The translations under genes and the position numbers were made by a program. The notes under the pieces were generated by a model, which saw only the letters and a program-made list of their open reading frames with translations, was not told the origin of the DNA and did no database searches. Source: Clostridiales bacterium S5-A14a (GTDB taxonomy: Bacteria > Bacillota > Clostridia > Peptostreptococcales > Anaerovoracaceae). From it: DNA of 64,000 nt. This document shows positions 8,006 through 17,402 of the stretch, piece after piece. The stretch is taken from the NCBI GenBank assembly GCA_000758905.1, contig JRNA01000016.1, forward strand, positions 1-64,000, written 5' to 3'. Each line of letters opens with the position of its first letter. The stretch's first letter is position 1.

Positions 8006-9172
8006 CTATGAATTCTCATAATCCAGCATCAAATTCAGCGATTCGTCCGACTCAAAGGTAATTGCATTGTAAAGGAACAAAACATCTGTAATGCCTTCAT
8101 CGGCCATTATTTTGTTTACATCCCCAAAATAGTAGCGTGGGTCAACGACAACGATTTCTCGAAAATCCTGCGTTAGAAAGGGGATCATGCAGTTCGCATA
8201 AGAGTCCTTGACGAGAAGAAGCTTTCTTGGAGATTTTGTCGGTGTGGATATTGTGTAGAATGGATGATTCCAGCCTCCAAATATTGTATAAGCATCTTTT
8301 TTCTTAAGGTTATCAAACGAATAGAATGTATTGGTAGTTTTCTTCACATCTACAAAATTATAAATTGAATCATGGTAATTTTGACCTTTTTTCGGCCAAT
8401 ATATTTGAAGCTCATCGTTGCGGCCATTAGTAAATCCGCTCTTAGATGCCAGAGTACCCCTAAAGTTTCTGTGCACTGAGAGCTTTTTATATTTAATATT
8501 GCTGTCTAAACCCATTGTTTTGTGGGCCTGTTTATAGGCAAGATATGCAGCTCCAGTTGTCCAGTGATGGTCAGTTCTGTAATATAACTGTTCATTATTT
8601 GCGTTCTTTCTAAGGGCTTCTCTGGAGTCGATTGGGACAATTCCAATCTTTTTGACCTCATTAAAAAAATCATCCATATACTTGTTCTGATCAGCCATGT
8701 GTACAGATTTAGGAAGCTTGTCCTTCATTATATTGCCTGCGTTTGGAGCTAAGAGAAAATAGAAATTGCAGTTTGAATTTTCGTTCTTGAATTTCTCCAG
8801 TGATTTAATATCGTGGGCGAGCTCCTTCTTATTTGCGGGATTGATTCTCTCAATGAGGTAGCCGTCTTTGGATTTGATGACTCCGTTTGATTCTATGATC
8901 TCTAGGGTCAGATCACTTGCTGTTTTCCACTTAATAAGTGAGTTCCTGAATGGGAATTGATCATTAAAATATTGTTCAAGCTTCTTTTGAAACCTGCCTT
9001 CAAAATATGTCTGATTTGAAAACGAAGGTGCTTGAGCTAGTATTCTATTTTCTTCAACGGATTTTTGCTTATCCGGGATGAGGAAGGATAGAATTGAAAA
9101 GCCGAATATTATGATTAGAAATAAAATCGATAAAATTTGTGTGCGATTTAAGTGATAAGTAGTTTTTTTCAT
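8006..9172 (-). CDS. DHHW-family (AlgX/AlgJ-like) exported protein
   Basis: 388 residues with an N-terminal TM/signal anchor (about 12-32) and an extracytoplasmic SGNH-like domain. The diagnostic motif TDHHWT occurs near residue 200 (YYRTDHHWTTGAAYLAY), and a Ser/Asp box LLLVKDSYANCMIPF is found later. DHHW proteins are encoded beside MBOAT acyltransferases and are thought to transfer acetyl groups to exported polysaccharides. Here the MBOAT gene lies 27 bp upstream in the same direction. This is the last gene of a four-gene minus-strand operon. Confidence 0.85.
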   Translation of the reverse strand: MKKTTYHLNRTQILSILFLIIIFGFSILSFLIPDKQKSVEENRILAQAPSFSNQTYFEGRFQKKLEQYFNDQFPFRNSLIKWKTASDLTLEIIESNGVIKSKDGYLIERINPANKKELAHDIKSLEKFKNENSNCNFYFLLAPNAGNIMKDKLPKSVHMADQNKYMDDFFNEVKKIGIVPIDSREALRKNANNEQLYYRTDHHWTTGAAYLAYKQAHKTMGLDSNIKYKKLSVHRNFRGTLASKSGFTNGRNDELQIYWPKKGQNYHDSIYNFVDVKKTTNTFYSFDNLKKKDAYTIFGGWNHPFYTISTPTKSPRKLLLVKDSYANCMIPFLTQDFREIVVVDPRYYFGDVNKIMADEGITDVLFLYNAITFESDESLNLMLDYENS

Positions 9173-9199
9173 TATTTCACCATAATTAAATTACAAAAT

Positions 9200-10594
9200 C
9201 TAAAATCTAAAGTACAGGAACGGATTATACGATGTATATATTAGTGATGCAGTTGATAAAATCAGTAGAAGCACGAGCAAAACATTTGCAAACCATGCAC
9301 TCTTACTCTTCAGGATTTTAAATGCCTCAGATACCAGAGGTGTACTGCATACTGCGCTTATCATCATAATCAAAATTGATGACGCAAAGATATAATGCGT
9401 GTCAGCGTTTACAAAGGGGACATCTCCCATGAAAAACATTTTCTTTATGTATATGAAAGCCTCAGAAGCTGTATCAGAACTAAAGAAGACCCAGCTTATT
9501 ACGACGGTGATGTAAGTCAAAGAAACCCTTATTTTGTTCGGTATTCGATCTAATACTCTGAAAAGAAAGTATTTTTCGAATATTAGCAGTACGCCAAAAT
9601 ACAGTCCCCATATTATAAAAGTATAATTTGCGCCATGCCATAATCCGGTGAGCGACCATACTACTATAAGGTTGAAGATATGCCTGATGGGAGTTACGCG
9701 ATTTCCACCCAACGGAATGTATAAATACTCACGGAACCAGCTGCCAAGTGAAATATGCCATCTTCTCCAAAATTCGGTGACACTCTTTGAAATATAGGGA
9801 TAATTAAAGTTTTCCTTAAACTTGAATCCAAACATCCTACCAAGACCTATTGCCATATCGGAATAACCGCTGAAATCGAAGTATATCTGGAATGTGAAAC
9901 AGATTATGCCAATCCAAGCAGCTAGTGTTGTCTGAGTGGAGTCAGGCATATTGACCACCATGTTGTGAAAACTTCCGAGTGTGTTTGCAAGTAGAACCTT
10001 TTTTGAAAGTCCTATGATGAATCTCTCAACACCGTATCCGAAGTCCTCTAAAGTGACAGACCTTGATCTTAGCTGATTTTCAACGTCTTTGTATTGAACA
10101 ATCGGGCCAGCGATCAGTTGAGGAAAGAGGCTCAAGTAAAGTATGAATTCTATAAATCTACTTTGTTTGGTAACTTTCTTGTTATATACGTCAAAGATAT
10201 ATGAAAGAGCTTGGAACGTATAGAATGATATACCTATTGGCAGTGGAAGAGGTGTGGTATGAAAGTCGGTTCCCAAGATAGAATTTACGATATCAGTTGC
10301 AAATCCATAATATTTAAAAAATGATAATATTAATAGATTGACAGTGACAGTAAAGATCAGTGTCCTTTTAGGATTTTTTTGAACATGCTGATAGCTTAGG
10401 ATTTCCCTCCCCATAGTGTAGTTGAATGCGGCACTAAATATCATTAAAAACACATAAATAGGCTCACCCCAGCTGTAGAAAATCAAACTGAAAATGAGCA
10501 AGATATAGTTTTTAAGTTGTTTTGGTGCTATGTAATAACAAAGCAGTAGTGCGGGCAGAAAGTAATATATAAAATTAATGCTACTAAATAACAT
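9200..10594 (-). CDS. MBOAT-family O-acyltransferase (AlgI/DltB/PatA-like)
   Basis: 464-residue polytopic membrane enzyme that passes acyl (usually acetyl) groups across the membrane. Family hallmarks are present: RWHISLGSWFREYLYIPLGGN and the catalytic-His region SLTGLWHGANYTFIIWG (about 315-332), plus the N-terminal SPLPLPIGISFYTFQ-type motif (PLPLPIGISFYTFQALSY). It overlaps the preceding DUF4358-like gene by 11 nt. Together with the DHHW and SGNH proteins it forms a polysaccharide or wall-polymer O-acetylation set; the polymer is not encoded nearby. Confidence 0.92.
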   Translation of the reverse strand: MLFSSINFIYYFLPALLLCYYIAPKQLKNYILLIFSLIFYSWGEPIYVFLMIFSAAFNYTMGREILSYQHVQKNPKRTLIFTVTVNLLILSFFKYYGFATDIVNSILGTDFHTTPLPLPIGISFYTFQALSYIFDVYNKKVTKQSRFIEFILYLSLFPQLIAGPIVQYKDVENQLRSRSVTLEDFGYGVERFIIGLSKKVLLANTLGSFHNMVVNMPDSTQTTLAAWIGIICFTFQIYFDFSGYSDMAIGLGRMFGFKFKENFNYPYISKSVTEFWRRWHISLGSWFREYLYIPLGGNRVTPIRHIFNLIVVWSLTGLWHGANYTFIIWGLYFGVLLIFEKYFLFRVLDRIPNKIRVSLTYITVVISWVFFSSDTASEAFIYIKKMFFMGDVPFVNADTHYIFASSILIMMISAVCSTPLVSEAFKILKSKSAWFANVLLVLLLILSTASLIYTSYNPFLYFRF

Positions 10595-11066
10595 CGGTAA
10601 AGTCCTCCGAAATTGAGTCAGGTTTTCTTGAAACGCAGTAGAAAATGTAGTTCCCCTTTGTAAAGGTCTTTGCGTTCTTCAGCATAGAAACCTGTTTTGG
10701 GGCATATCCTTGGTAATTGGTTATCTGCTGGGAAATTCTGTTGTCAACGGCATCTTTAAGTTGATTTAATTGATCCTTTGACTTTACCTTGATTACGAGA
10801 ACTTCATCTACAGCCAAATTATCGACAGATCTTGCGTAAAAAAAACCGTCATAATTAGAGGCGGAAATTTGCATATATCTTTCGAGCTCTCTTGGAGTTT
10901 GAACCGTCATTTCCTTGACGTATTTATTAGACAAAAGAGCCTTTTCGATCTGCTTCATGGGTACATCTTTAGCACTTTCGGTCCAGTAGACAAATATTAA
11001 AAAGGCAGCCAAAACTGTCAAGAAGGCAACCTTTGTTACAAATGATTTGTTTTTTAATAACTTCAT
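10584..11066 (-). CDS. Small membrane-anchored DUF4358-like protein
   Basis: 160 residues: one TM anchor at about 12-28, then a soluble extracytoplasmic domain of the kind annotated DUF4358 in Clostridia (YDGFFYARSVDNLAVDEVLVIKVKS, later KGNYIFYCVS). Function unknown. It overlaps the SGNH gene by 4 nt upstream and the MBOAT gene by 11 nt downstream, so it is translated with the O-acylation machinery and probably helps it. Confidence 0.75.
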   Translation of the reverse strand: MKLLKNKSFVTKVAFLTVLAAFLIFVYWTESAKDVPMKQIEKALLSNKYVKEMTVQTPRELERYMQISASNYDGFFYARSVDNLAVDEVLVIKVKSKDQLNQLKDAVDNRISQQITNYQGYAPKQVSMLKNAKTFTKGNYIFYCVSRKPDSISEDFTDVI

Positions 11067-11878
11067 CTAGATAGACCCGCTTTCTCAATCATCTGATTCA
11101 AAACAATCGGATAAAATGCGCTGCTTACGTGGATGCCATCTGGCTCGTGGAGTTCAGGATGATCTCGAAGAATTTTTACCGTATCTACTACAGGAATTTT
11201 TTTCTTATCTGCAATACTGTAAATAACCTTATTATATTTTTTGTAATTCTTCAAAATTGGTTCATCTGAGATAGCATTTTCAGTTGGAGGAACTATTGTC
11301 AGCAAAACAACCTTAGACTTAGGGCTTGATTTCATAAACTTTTTGATTTTGCTCATGTACAATTTTTCAAAAGCACCCGTATCTGCATTTAAATTCCCTA
11401 TATCATTCATTCCAAAAGCTAGGAATAGACATTCTGGCTTTGCATCTGCAGCAGAATCTAAAAGGTCATCTACTGTTCCTAGAGATGCGCCTATCTTACT
11501 GAAAACTCTATCGTCATCTAAGAAACCATATATTTTGAAGCCTTCAGTTATAGAGTCTCCGACAATAATGGAATGACTTAGACTCTGCCTTATTTTTGAC
11601 ATTGGATCATCATCACCCTTGCTACCAGCTGAAGGGTGCAGCCTCTCTGCCTCGGCGATTTCTTGTTGCAAGGCAGCAACTCCTTTTGGTGAATATTCTA
11701 GAGCAACTTTCAATTCCTTATCAACTTTTGACTTTTTCACATTCGCACTGCCGTTCCAGTCAATCAGATTCAGAAGAAAAACAAGTAGCAGAATTGTCAC
11801 AAAGAAAATAAATACTATAAATAATTTTTTGTTCTTAACCATACAATAAATAATACTATAAAATATAGACTCTAACAA
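11063..11878 (-). CDS. SGNH/GDSL-family hydrolase, membrane-anchored
   Basis: Up to 271 residues. After an N-terminal TM (about 17-40) comes an SGNH domain with block I IIVGDSITEGF, block III GMNDIGN, and block V DGIHVSS carrying the Asp-His pair. Such enzymes add or remove acetyl groups on sugars. It is the first gene of the four-gene operon ending at 8006. The start is uncertain: TTG at 11878 or ATG at 11842 (MVKNKKLF), neither with a clear ribosome site; the ATG would still include the anchor. It is divergent from valS with an 80-bp gap. Confidence 0.85.
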   Translation of the reverse strand: MLESIFYSIIYCMVKNKKLFIVFIFFVTILLLVFLLNLIDWNGSANVKKSKVDKELKVALEYSPKGVAALQQEIAEAERLHPSAGSKGDDDPMSKIRQSLSHSIIVGDSITEGFKIYGFLDDDRVFSKIGASLGTVDDLLDSAADAKPECLFLAFGMNDIGNLNADTGAFEKLYMSKIKKFMKSSPKSKVVLLTIVPPTENAISDEPILKNYKKYNKVIYSIADKKKIPVVDTVKILRDHPELHEPDGIHVSSAFYPIVLNQMIEKAGLSR

Positions 11879-11887
11879 GCCTATATC

Positions 11888-11916
11888 TTGACGTTTTCGG
11901 AAAAATCATATAAAAT
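11888..11916 (+). promoter_or_regulatory. Promoter of valS
   Basis: -35 TTGACG (11888-11893), 17-bp spacer, -10 TAAAAT (11911-11916). The leader is only about 35 nt, too short for a T-box, unlike ileS in this window. Confidence 0.7.
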
Positions 11917-11957
11917 TTTTAGATAGGTCAAGATAGAAAAGGAAGGGCATTTTATAA

Positions 11958-14771
11958 ATGAAAACACATACTGAACAGGGCTTTACAAATGATGTTAAAC
12001 AATCGGGAAACACAAGTAAATCTGGAGTTTCATCTGGGAATTTAGCGAAAAATTATGACCCGAAAGAATTTGAGGAAAGAATATACAAAAAATGGGAAGA
12101 AAGGGGCATGTTTCGTGCAGAAATAGATCCTGAGAAGAAACCATATACTATAATTATGCCTCCTCCAAATATAACAGGACAACTTCATATGGGACACGCA
12201 CTCGACCACACACTTCAGGACGTGCTCATCAGGTGGAAAAGGTTAGAGGGCTACTCTGCTTTGTGGTTACCTGGTAGTGACCACGCCAGCATTGCAACTG
12301 AGGTAAAGGTTGTTGAAAAAATTAAAAATGACGAGGGTCTCACTAAGGAAGATATAGGCAGAGAAGAATTCCTCAAACGTGCGTGGAAATGGAAGGATGA
12401 ATACGGCGGTAGAATAACAAAACAGTGTCGTAGGCTGGGTGATTCGTGCGACTGGAGCAGGGAGAGATTCACCATGGACGAAGGTTGTAGCAAAGCCGTA
12501 CGAAAGTATTTTGTTGAACTATATAAAAAAGGCTATATCTACAGGGGAAATCGCTTGATTAACTGGTGCCCTAACTGTGGAACTTCTCTATCTGATGCGG
12601 AAGTTGAACATGAGGATAAAAATGGGTTTTACTGGTACTTCAAATATCCAGCTTCGAAAAATGGTGGAAAAGATATCGTAGTTGCTACTTCAAGACCTGA
12701 AACCATGTTTGGGGATATCGCGATTGCTGTAAACCCTAAAGACAAGAGATACAGCAATATGATTGGTGAAACTGTTTTGCTACCTTTAGTTGGGAGAGAA
12801 ATCCCTATAATTGCGGACCCTTATCCTGATCCAGAGAAGGGTACAGGAGCTGTTAAAATTACGCCTGCTCACGATGCGAACGACTTTGAAGTTGGTCAAA
12901 GACATGACCTTGAAATTATTTCTTGCATAGACTTAGAAGGCAAGATGAATGAGCATGCTGGGAAGTATCAAGGCATGGACAGATTTGAGTGCAGGAAGGC
13001 ATGGATTAAAGACCTTGATGATGCTGGCTACTTGGTTAAGACGGAAAAATTGGATATCCCGGTTGGTGCGTGCTATAGGTGTCATACCGTCATCGAGCCG
13101 ATGCTTTCTGATCAGTGGTTTGTCAAGATGGATGAACTTTCAAAACCAGCAATCGAAGCGGCCAAAAAGGGAAAACTTAGGCATGTACCTGATAGGTTTG
13201 AAAAAATATATCTCCACTGGCTTGATGATATTAGGGATTGGTGTATTTCCAGGCAACTTTGGTGGGGTCATAGGATACCAGCATGGTATTGCGATGACTG
13301 CGGTGAAATTACTGTTGATATGGAAGCTCCTAAGTGTTGTCCGAAATGTAAATCAAGGAATTTGACACAGGATCCAGATGTGCTTGATACTTGGTTTTCT
13401 TCAGCTCTTTGGCCGTTTTCAACTCTTGGATGGCCTATTGAAAGTGAAGAATTAAAGTATTTTTATCCTACCAATGTCCTTGTTACAGGCTATGATATAA
13501 TATTTTTCTGGGTTGTTAGGATGGTGTTTTCTGCAATGGAAGTTATGCATGATGTGCCGTTTAAGGATGTTTACGTTCACGGCCTTGTAAGAGATAGCCA
13601 GGGCAGGAAGATGAGTAAGTCACTCGGAAACGGTATCGATCCTCTTGAAATGATAGAGCAATATGGAGCAGATGCACTGAGGTTCATGTTGTCTACAGGT
13701 ATTACTCCGGGAAATGATATGAGGTTCCAGACCGAAAAGATTGAATCAGCTAGGAATTTTGCAAATAAGCTTTGGAATGCTTCTAGGTTTGTAATCATGA
13801 ATATAACAGATGAGAATGGCAACTTCCTTGATATGGCAAAATGCTGTTCTGACTGCTGCGGTAGCTCATGTGCGGATACGAATGATTTTTCAAATATTGC
13901 TCTCAAGCCAGAAGATAAATGGATTATTTCAAAGGTTAATGCTGCATCTGCCGAAATAACAGCAAATCTTGAAAACTATGACCTGGCACTAGCGGGTCAA
14001 AAGGTTTACGATTTGATTTGGAACCAGTATTGTGACTGGTATATTGAGATGGTTAAAAAAAGGCTCTGGGGTGAAGATGAGGCTGATAAGAGGGTAGTTA
14101 GATTTACGCTTATAATGGTTCTCAAGAATTTGTTAAAGCTCTTACATCCGTTCATGCCATTTATTACGGAGGAAATTTGGAGTTTCCTTCCTCATTCAGA
14201 AGAAGAGTCAAACTGTGATGATGGTGGCAGTATGCTTATCGCTTCTAGTTGGCCTTACTCAAGAAATGAATGGGATTTTCCTGAGGAAGTTGAAATAATT
14301 GAAAAGAGCATGGAAATCATACGTGCTATTAGAAATATAAGAGCTGAAGTGGATGCTGCACCTTCAAAATCTCTGAGCCTATATATCACAGGTCCTATAA
14401 CAGAAAACATAGAACTTTATTCAAGATATATCAAGGAAATTAGTAATATTAACGATATAAATATTGCAAAATCAAAGGCTGATGTTCCAGCGGATTCCAT
14501 TTCTAGCGCAATAATGGACGGTGAATTGTTTATACCTCTTGATAATCTTGTGGATTTCAAAGAAGAAGCTGAAAGACTATCCAAGGAAAAGAAGAGACTT
14601 GAGAAGGAAGTTGCGAGAGTAAACGGGAAGTTATCCAACCAAGGCTTTTTATCAAAGGCTCCAGCAGCAATCGTCGAAGAAGAAAAGTCTAAGAGATTAA
14701 AATACGAAGAACTCCTTGAGAAGGTTGATAAACAACTAAAGGATGTAACCAAGAGAATTAACGATAAATAA
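11958..14771 (+). CDS. valS: Valyl-tRNA synthetase
   Basis: 937-residue class Ia synthetase that charges tRNA-Val. The HIGH motif appears as HMGH (77-80) after PPPNITGQL, and KMSKS is at 551-555. The editing domain and the C-terminal coiled-coil arm (EEAERLSKEKKRLEKEVARVNGKL...) are present. Start ATG 11958 follows GGAAGGG. It carries a 30-residue polar N-terminal extension (KTHTEQGFTNDVKQSGNTSK) before the usual conserved start; it may be unstructured. Driven by the promoter at 11888. folC follows after 55 nt. Confidence 0.97.
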   Translation: MKTHTEQGFTNDVKQSGNTSKSGVSSGNLAKNYDPKEFEERIYKKWEERGMFRAEIDPEKKPYTIIMPPPNITGQLHMGHALDHTLQDVLIRWKRLEGYSALWLPGSDHASIATEVKVVEKIKNDEGLTKEDIGREEFLKRAWKWKDEYGGRITKQCRRLGDSCDWSRERFTMDEGCSKAVRKYFVELYKKGYIYRGNRLINWCPNCGTSLSDAEVEHEDKNGFYWYFKYPASKNGGKDIVVATSRPETMFGDIAIAVNPKDKRYSNMIGETVLLPLVGREIPIIADPYPDPEKGTGAVKITPAHDANDFEVGQRHDLEIISCIDLEGKMNEHAGKYQGMDRFECRKAWIKDLDDAGYLVKTEKLDIPVGACYRCHTVIEPMLSDQWFVKMDELSKPAIEAAKKGKLRHVPDRFEKIYLHWLDDIRDWCISRQLWWGHRIPAWYCDDCGEITVDMEAPKCCPKCKSRNLTQDPDVLDTWFSSALWPFSTLGWPIESEELKYFYPTNVLVTGYDIIFFWVVRMVFSAMEVMHDVPFKDVYVHGLVRDSQGRKMSKSLGNGIDPLEMIEQYGADALRFMLSTGITPGNDMRFQTEKIESARNFANKLWNASRFVIMNITDENGNFLDMAKCCSDCCGSSCADTNDFSNIALKPEDKWIISKVNAASAEITANLENYDLALAGQKVYDLIWNQYCDWYIEMVKKRLWGEDEADKRVVRFTLIMVLKNLLKLLHPFMPFITEEIWSFLPHSEEESNCDDGGSMLIASSWPYSRNEWDFPEEVEIIEKSMEIIRAIRNIRAEVDAAPSKSLSLYITGPITENIELYSRYIKEISNINDINIAKSKADVPADSISSAIMDGELFIPLDNLVDFKEEAERLSKEKKRLEKEVARVNGKLSNQGFLSKAPAAIVEEEKSKRLKYEELLEKVDKQLKDVTKRINDK

Positions 14772-14826
14772 TTTCGGTGATTATGTAAGTGTAAACAAAT
14801 ACGATAATCAAAAATATGGTGAAATT

Positions 14827-16161
14827 TTGAATAATATTAGTGAAAAATTAAAAGAATTTGAACGATTCGGAAGTATTTTGGGCCTTGAAAGAATGAAGAA
14901 ATTGCTCGATATACTTGGCAATCCCCAAAATGATATGAAGGTGGTTCACGTTGCTGGAACTAACGGCAAGGGATCAATTTGTCATTACATATATAGTGCA
15001 CTTCTTGAAAATGGCTACAAAGCCGGGATGTTCATATCTCCATATATTGAATCTTTCAATGAGAGAATTCAGTTTGATGGAAAATATATAACTGACGATG
15101 ACTTAGATTATATTTCTGATGAAGTTATTGAAGCAGCTAGAAAGATGGTCGCTGAGGGGTTTGACTCACCTACTGAATTTGAGATTATTACAGCTATGGC
15201 TTTTGCTTATTTTAAGCAAAAAGAAGCTGATGTAATTATTTTGGAGGTCGGGCTAGGTGGAAGCGGAGATTCTACCAACGTAATAGACAAGCCTATTATG
15301 ACAATAATTGGTTCCATTTCAATGGATCACATGGATAGATTGGGCGATACGATTCAAAAGATTGCAATGGAAAAAGCGGGCATAATTAAGCCGTTCTGTC
15401 CGTTGATTACCGCAATAAGCAATAAGGATGCCTTTGAGGTTGTAGCGAAGATTGCTGAGTTTAAGAAAGCACCCTTTGTCGATGCAAATGCAACCGCAGA
15501 GAGGGCACAGGTTATCGATTCTTCCATAGAAGGCATAAGATATAATGTAAAAATTCTAGGCGAGGAATACGATGTAGAAACCACTATGACTGGCGATTTT
15601 CAAATCCTTAATTCTGCAACTGCTCTGGCAGCGCTTGAATTCATGAGGGGTCGATCGATTCTAAGATTAAATAAAAAAGACATTCTCAAAGGCATAAAGA
15701 ATGCATTTAATCCTGGAAGATTTGAGGTGGTTTCACTAGACCCAATTGTTATTCTAGACGGTGCACATAATGAAGACAGTTCAGCTGCACTAAGAGATTC
15801 ACTCGTTTCCGATCTAAAACCAGAAGATATTGAACAAAATATTGTTGTTACAGCAATTATGCACGACAAAGAAGTTGAAAAAATTCTAAATAACTTCATA
15901 CCTTTAGGCGGGAGATATTTTGTAACAGAAGCCGACAATCCGCGTACATCGAGTGCTGATGCTCTCAAAGATATTTTGATTTCGCTTGGCGTTGAAGAAG
16001 GATGTATAGAGGTCATCAAGTCGCCGTCTGAGGCCGTGTCGCATGCCATTAGAGAAATTGAACTTGGGCATAATAGAGGTCTTTTGGTAGCTGGTTCACT
16101 ATATCTTATTGGAGAGGTGAGAAATCAGGTCGTCGAGGAGGTGAAGAATCTTGAGTTGTAG
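14827..16161 (+). CDS. folC: Bifunctional folylpolyglutamate/dihydrofolate synthase
   Basis: 444-residue Mur-ligase-fold enzyme adding glutamate to folates. The P-loop is HVAGTNGKGSICHY (41-54), EVGLGG follows, and the C-terminal domain has the LDGAHNEDS motif. The only usable start in frame that keeps the N-terminal helix is TTG at 14827, with GGTGA just upstream; the frame is open further 5' but has no ATG/GTG/TTG. Folate retention links it to glyA, metH and metF in this window. Its 3' end overlaps the GNAT gene by 11 nt. Confidence 0.93.
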   Translation: MNNISEKLKEFERFGSILGLERMKKLLDILGNPQNDMKVVHVAGTNGKGSICHYIYSALLENGYKAGMFISPYIESFNERIQFDGKYITDDDLDYISDEVIEAARKMVAEGFDSPTEFEIITAMAFAYFKQKEADVIILEVGLGGSGDSTNVIDKPIMTIIGSISMDHMDRLGDTIQKIAMEKAGIIKPFCPLITAISNKDAFEVVAKIAEFKKAPFVDANATAERAQVIDSSIEGIRYNVKILGEEYDVETTMTGDFQILNSATALAALEFMRGRSILRLNKKDILKGIKNAFNPGRFEVVSLDPIVILDGAHNEDSSAALRDSLVSDLKPEDIEQNIVVTAIMHDKEVEKILNNFIPLGGRYFVTEADNPRTSSADALKDILISLGVEEGCIEVIKSPSEAVSHAIREIELGHNRGLLVAGSLYLIGEVRNQVVEEVKNLEL

Positions 16162-16609
16162 ACCAATTGTCACGTTAAAAAGAACGGATGAGTATGAGAG
16201 ACTGGTAAAATTCTTTGTCGAAAATGATCTTGAATTTGATGGTGACGAAGAAGTTGATACAGATATAATTCAATGCTTTAAGATGGTCGATCCTAAGGAT
16301 AATCTTATTGGCGGAGCGGTACTTGCAAAGCGAGAAGGTGAGTACATAATTGACGGCATCGCAGTTGATCCAGCTTTTAGAAAATTTGGACTTGGGAAAG
16401 TGCTATTAAATAAAGTCGAATCTGAGGTTAAAAAGTTAGGTGGCGATTCTATTGCACTTGTTGCAAGGGCTCCAGAGTTTTTTCGAAAAAATGATTTTAA
16501 AACAGTGGACCCCAAAACTGCACCTAATTTCTTTGAGTGCAAACATTGCCCACAGTACCAGAAAAATTGTTTCCCAGAGGTTATGAGACTTAACATGAAG
16601 AAAGGCTAA
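16151..16609 (+). CDS. GNAT-family N-acetyltransferase with a Cys-rich C-terminus
   Basis: 152 residues with a GNAT fold. The acetyl-CoA loop is seen in GIAVDPAFRKFGLGKVLLNKVESE (R-x-x-G-x-G/A variant). The tail carries CKHCPQYQKNCFP, a CxxC...C arrangement that could hold metal. Start TTG 16151 is decided by a strong AGGAGGTGA 6 nt upstream inside the folC 3' end. The substrate is unknown. A distant similarity to the N-terminal GNAT part of citrate-lyase ligase is possible, but no ligase domain follows. Confidence 0.8.
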   Translation: MSCRPIVTLKRTDEYERLVKFFVENDLEFDGDEEVDTDIIQCFKMVDPKDNLIGGAVLAKREGEYIIDGIAVDPAFRKFGLGKVLLNKVESEVKKLGGDSIALVARAPEFFRKNDFKTVDPKTAPNFFECKHCPQYQKNCFPEVMRLNMKKG

Positions 16610-16611
16610 AA

Positions 16612-17364
16612 ATGGATTACGAGAGAATTCTGCAATGCATCCTCGATATAGGAGAAGAAATGCTTGTATGTGGTGCTGAAGTCAGCAGGGTCGAAGACAG
16701 CATTTTTCGCATGTGCAAAGGCTACGGATGCGATAGAATAAATGTTTTTATAATCACAAATAATATGCAGGTAACGTTTGAGTCGCCTGATGGAAAGATA
16801 ATTACACAAATTAGAACTGTCCTAAGGTACAATCCTAATTTTGCTATGCTTGATAAGCTTAACGATCTTTCGAGAAAGACAGCATCGACAAGCCCTAGCT
16901 ATTTCAAGCTCTCAAAAGCCTTTGATAAGATTGTAACCACGTCTTATCAGCCTAGGTTTATAAGATATATTGGTAGCATTTTAGTCTGCGGCGGCTTCTG
17001 CATGTTTTTCGGTGGAGACTTTGTTGATGCGATAACTGCGTCTATCGGAGCATGTATCATCGTTTTTACAGAAAGGTACCTGAACACTAGAGAAGATAAC
17101 GAGTTTGTTTATTATTATATTGTTTCTTTAATAACCGCACTTGCGACATCTTTGTTAGTGAAATTTGGAATAGGGCATAATATCGACAAAATAATGATAG
17201 GCGAAATCATGCTCGTTATTCCAGGGATTGCGATGACCAATGCGATAAGAGACCTCCTTATGGGGGATACAGGTTCAGGTATGCTTAGATTCATAAATGC
17301 TGTAATTATTGCCGGTATCATTGCTGCAGGTTTTGCTACTGCACTTTTGATTTTTAGAAACTGA
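16612..17364 (+). CDS. Threonine/serine exporter, ThrE N-terminal half (DUF1212)
   Basis: 250 residues. The cytoplasmic N-terminal domain has the typical GEEMLVCGAEVSRVEDSIFRMC motif and the TNNMQVTFES segment, then five or so TM helices from about 120. It pairs with the next gene, encoding the short C-terminal half (DUF3815). In actinobacteria both halves are one protein, while Firmicutes usually keep two genes. It begins 2 nt after the GNAT stop. Export of Thr/Ser is the family role; the substrate is not proven here. Confidence 0.88.
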   Translation: MDYERILQCILDIGEEMLVCGAEVSRVEDSIFRMCKGYGCDRINVFIITNNMQVTFESPDGKIITQIRTVLRYNPNFAMLDKLNDLSRKTASTSPSYFKLSKAFDKIVTTSYQPRFIRYIGSILVCGGFCMFFGGDFVDAITASIGACIIVFTERYLNTREDNEFVYYYIVSLITALATSLLVKFGIGHNIDKIMIGEIMLVIPGIAMTNAIRDLLMGDTGSGMLRFINAVIIAGIIAAGFATALLIFRN

Positions 17365-17402
17365 TGCAGAAGTTTGTATTCTGAAAGGGATTTGAATAAT
17401 AA

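Noticed and set aside
12949-13365. 138-codon plus-strand frame inside valS
   Set aside because: Out-of-frame shadow of the conserved ValRS core.
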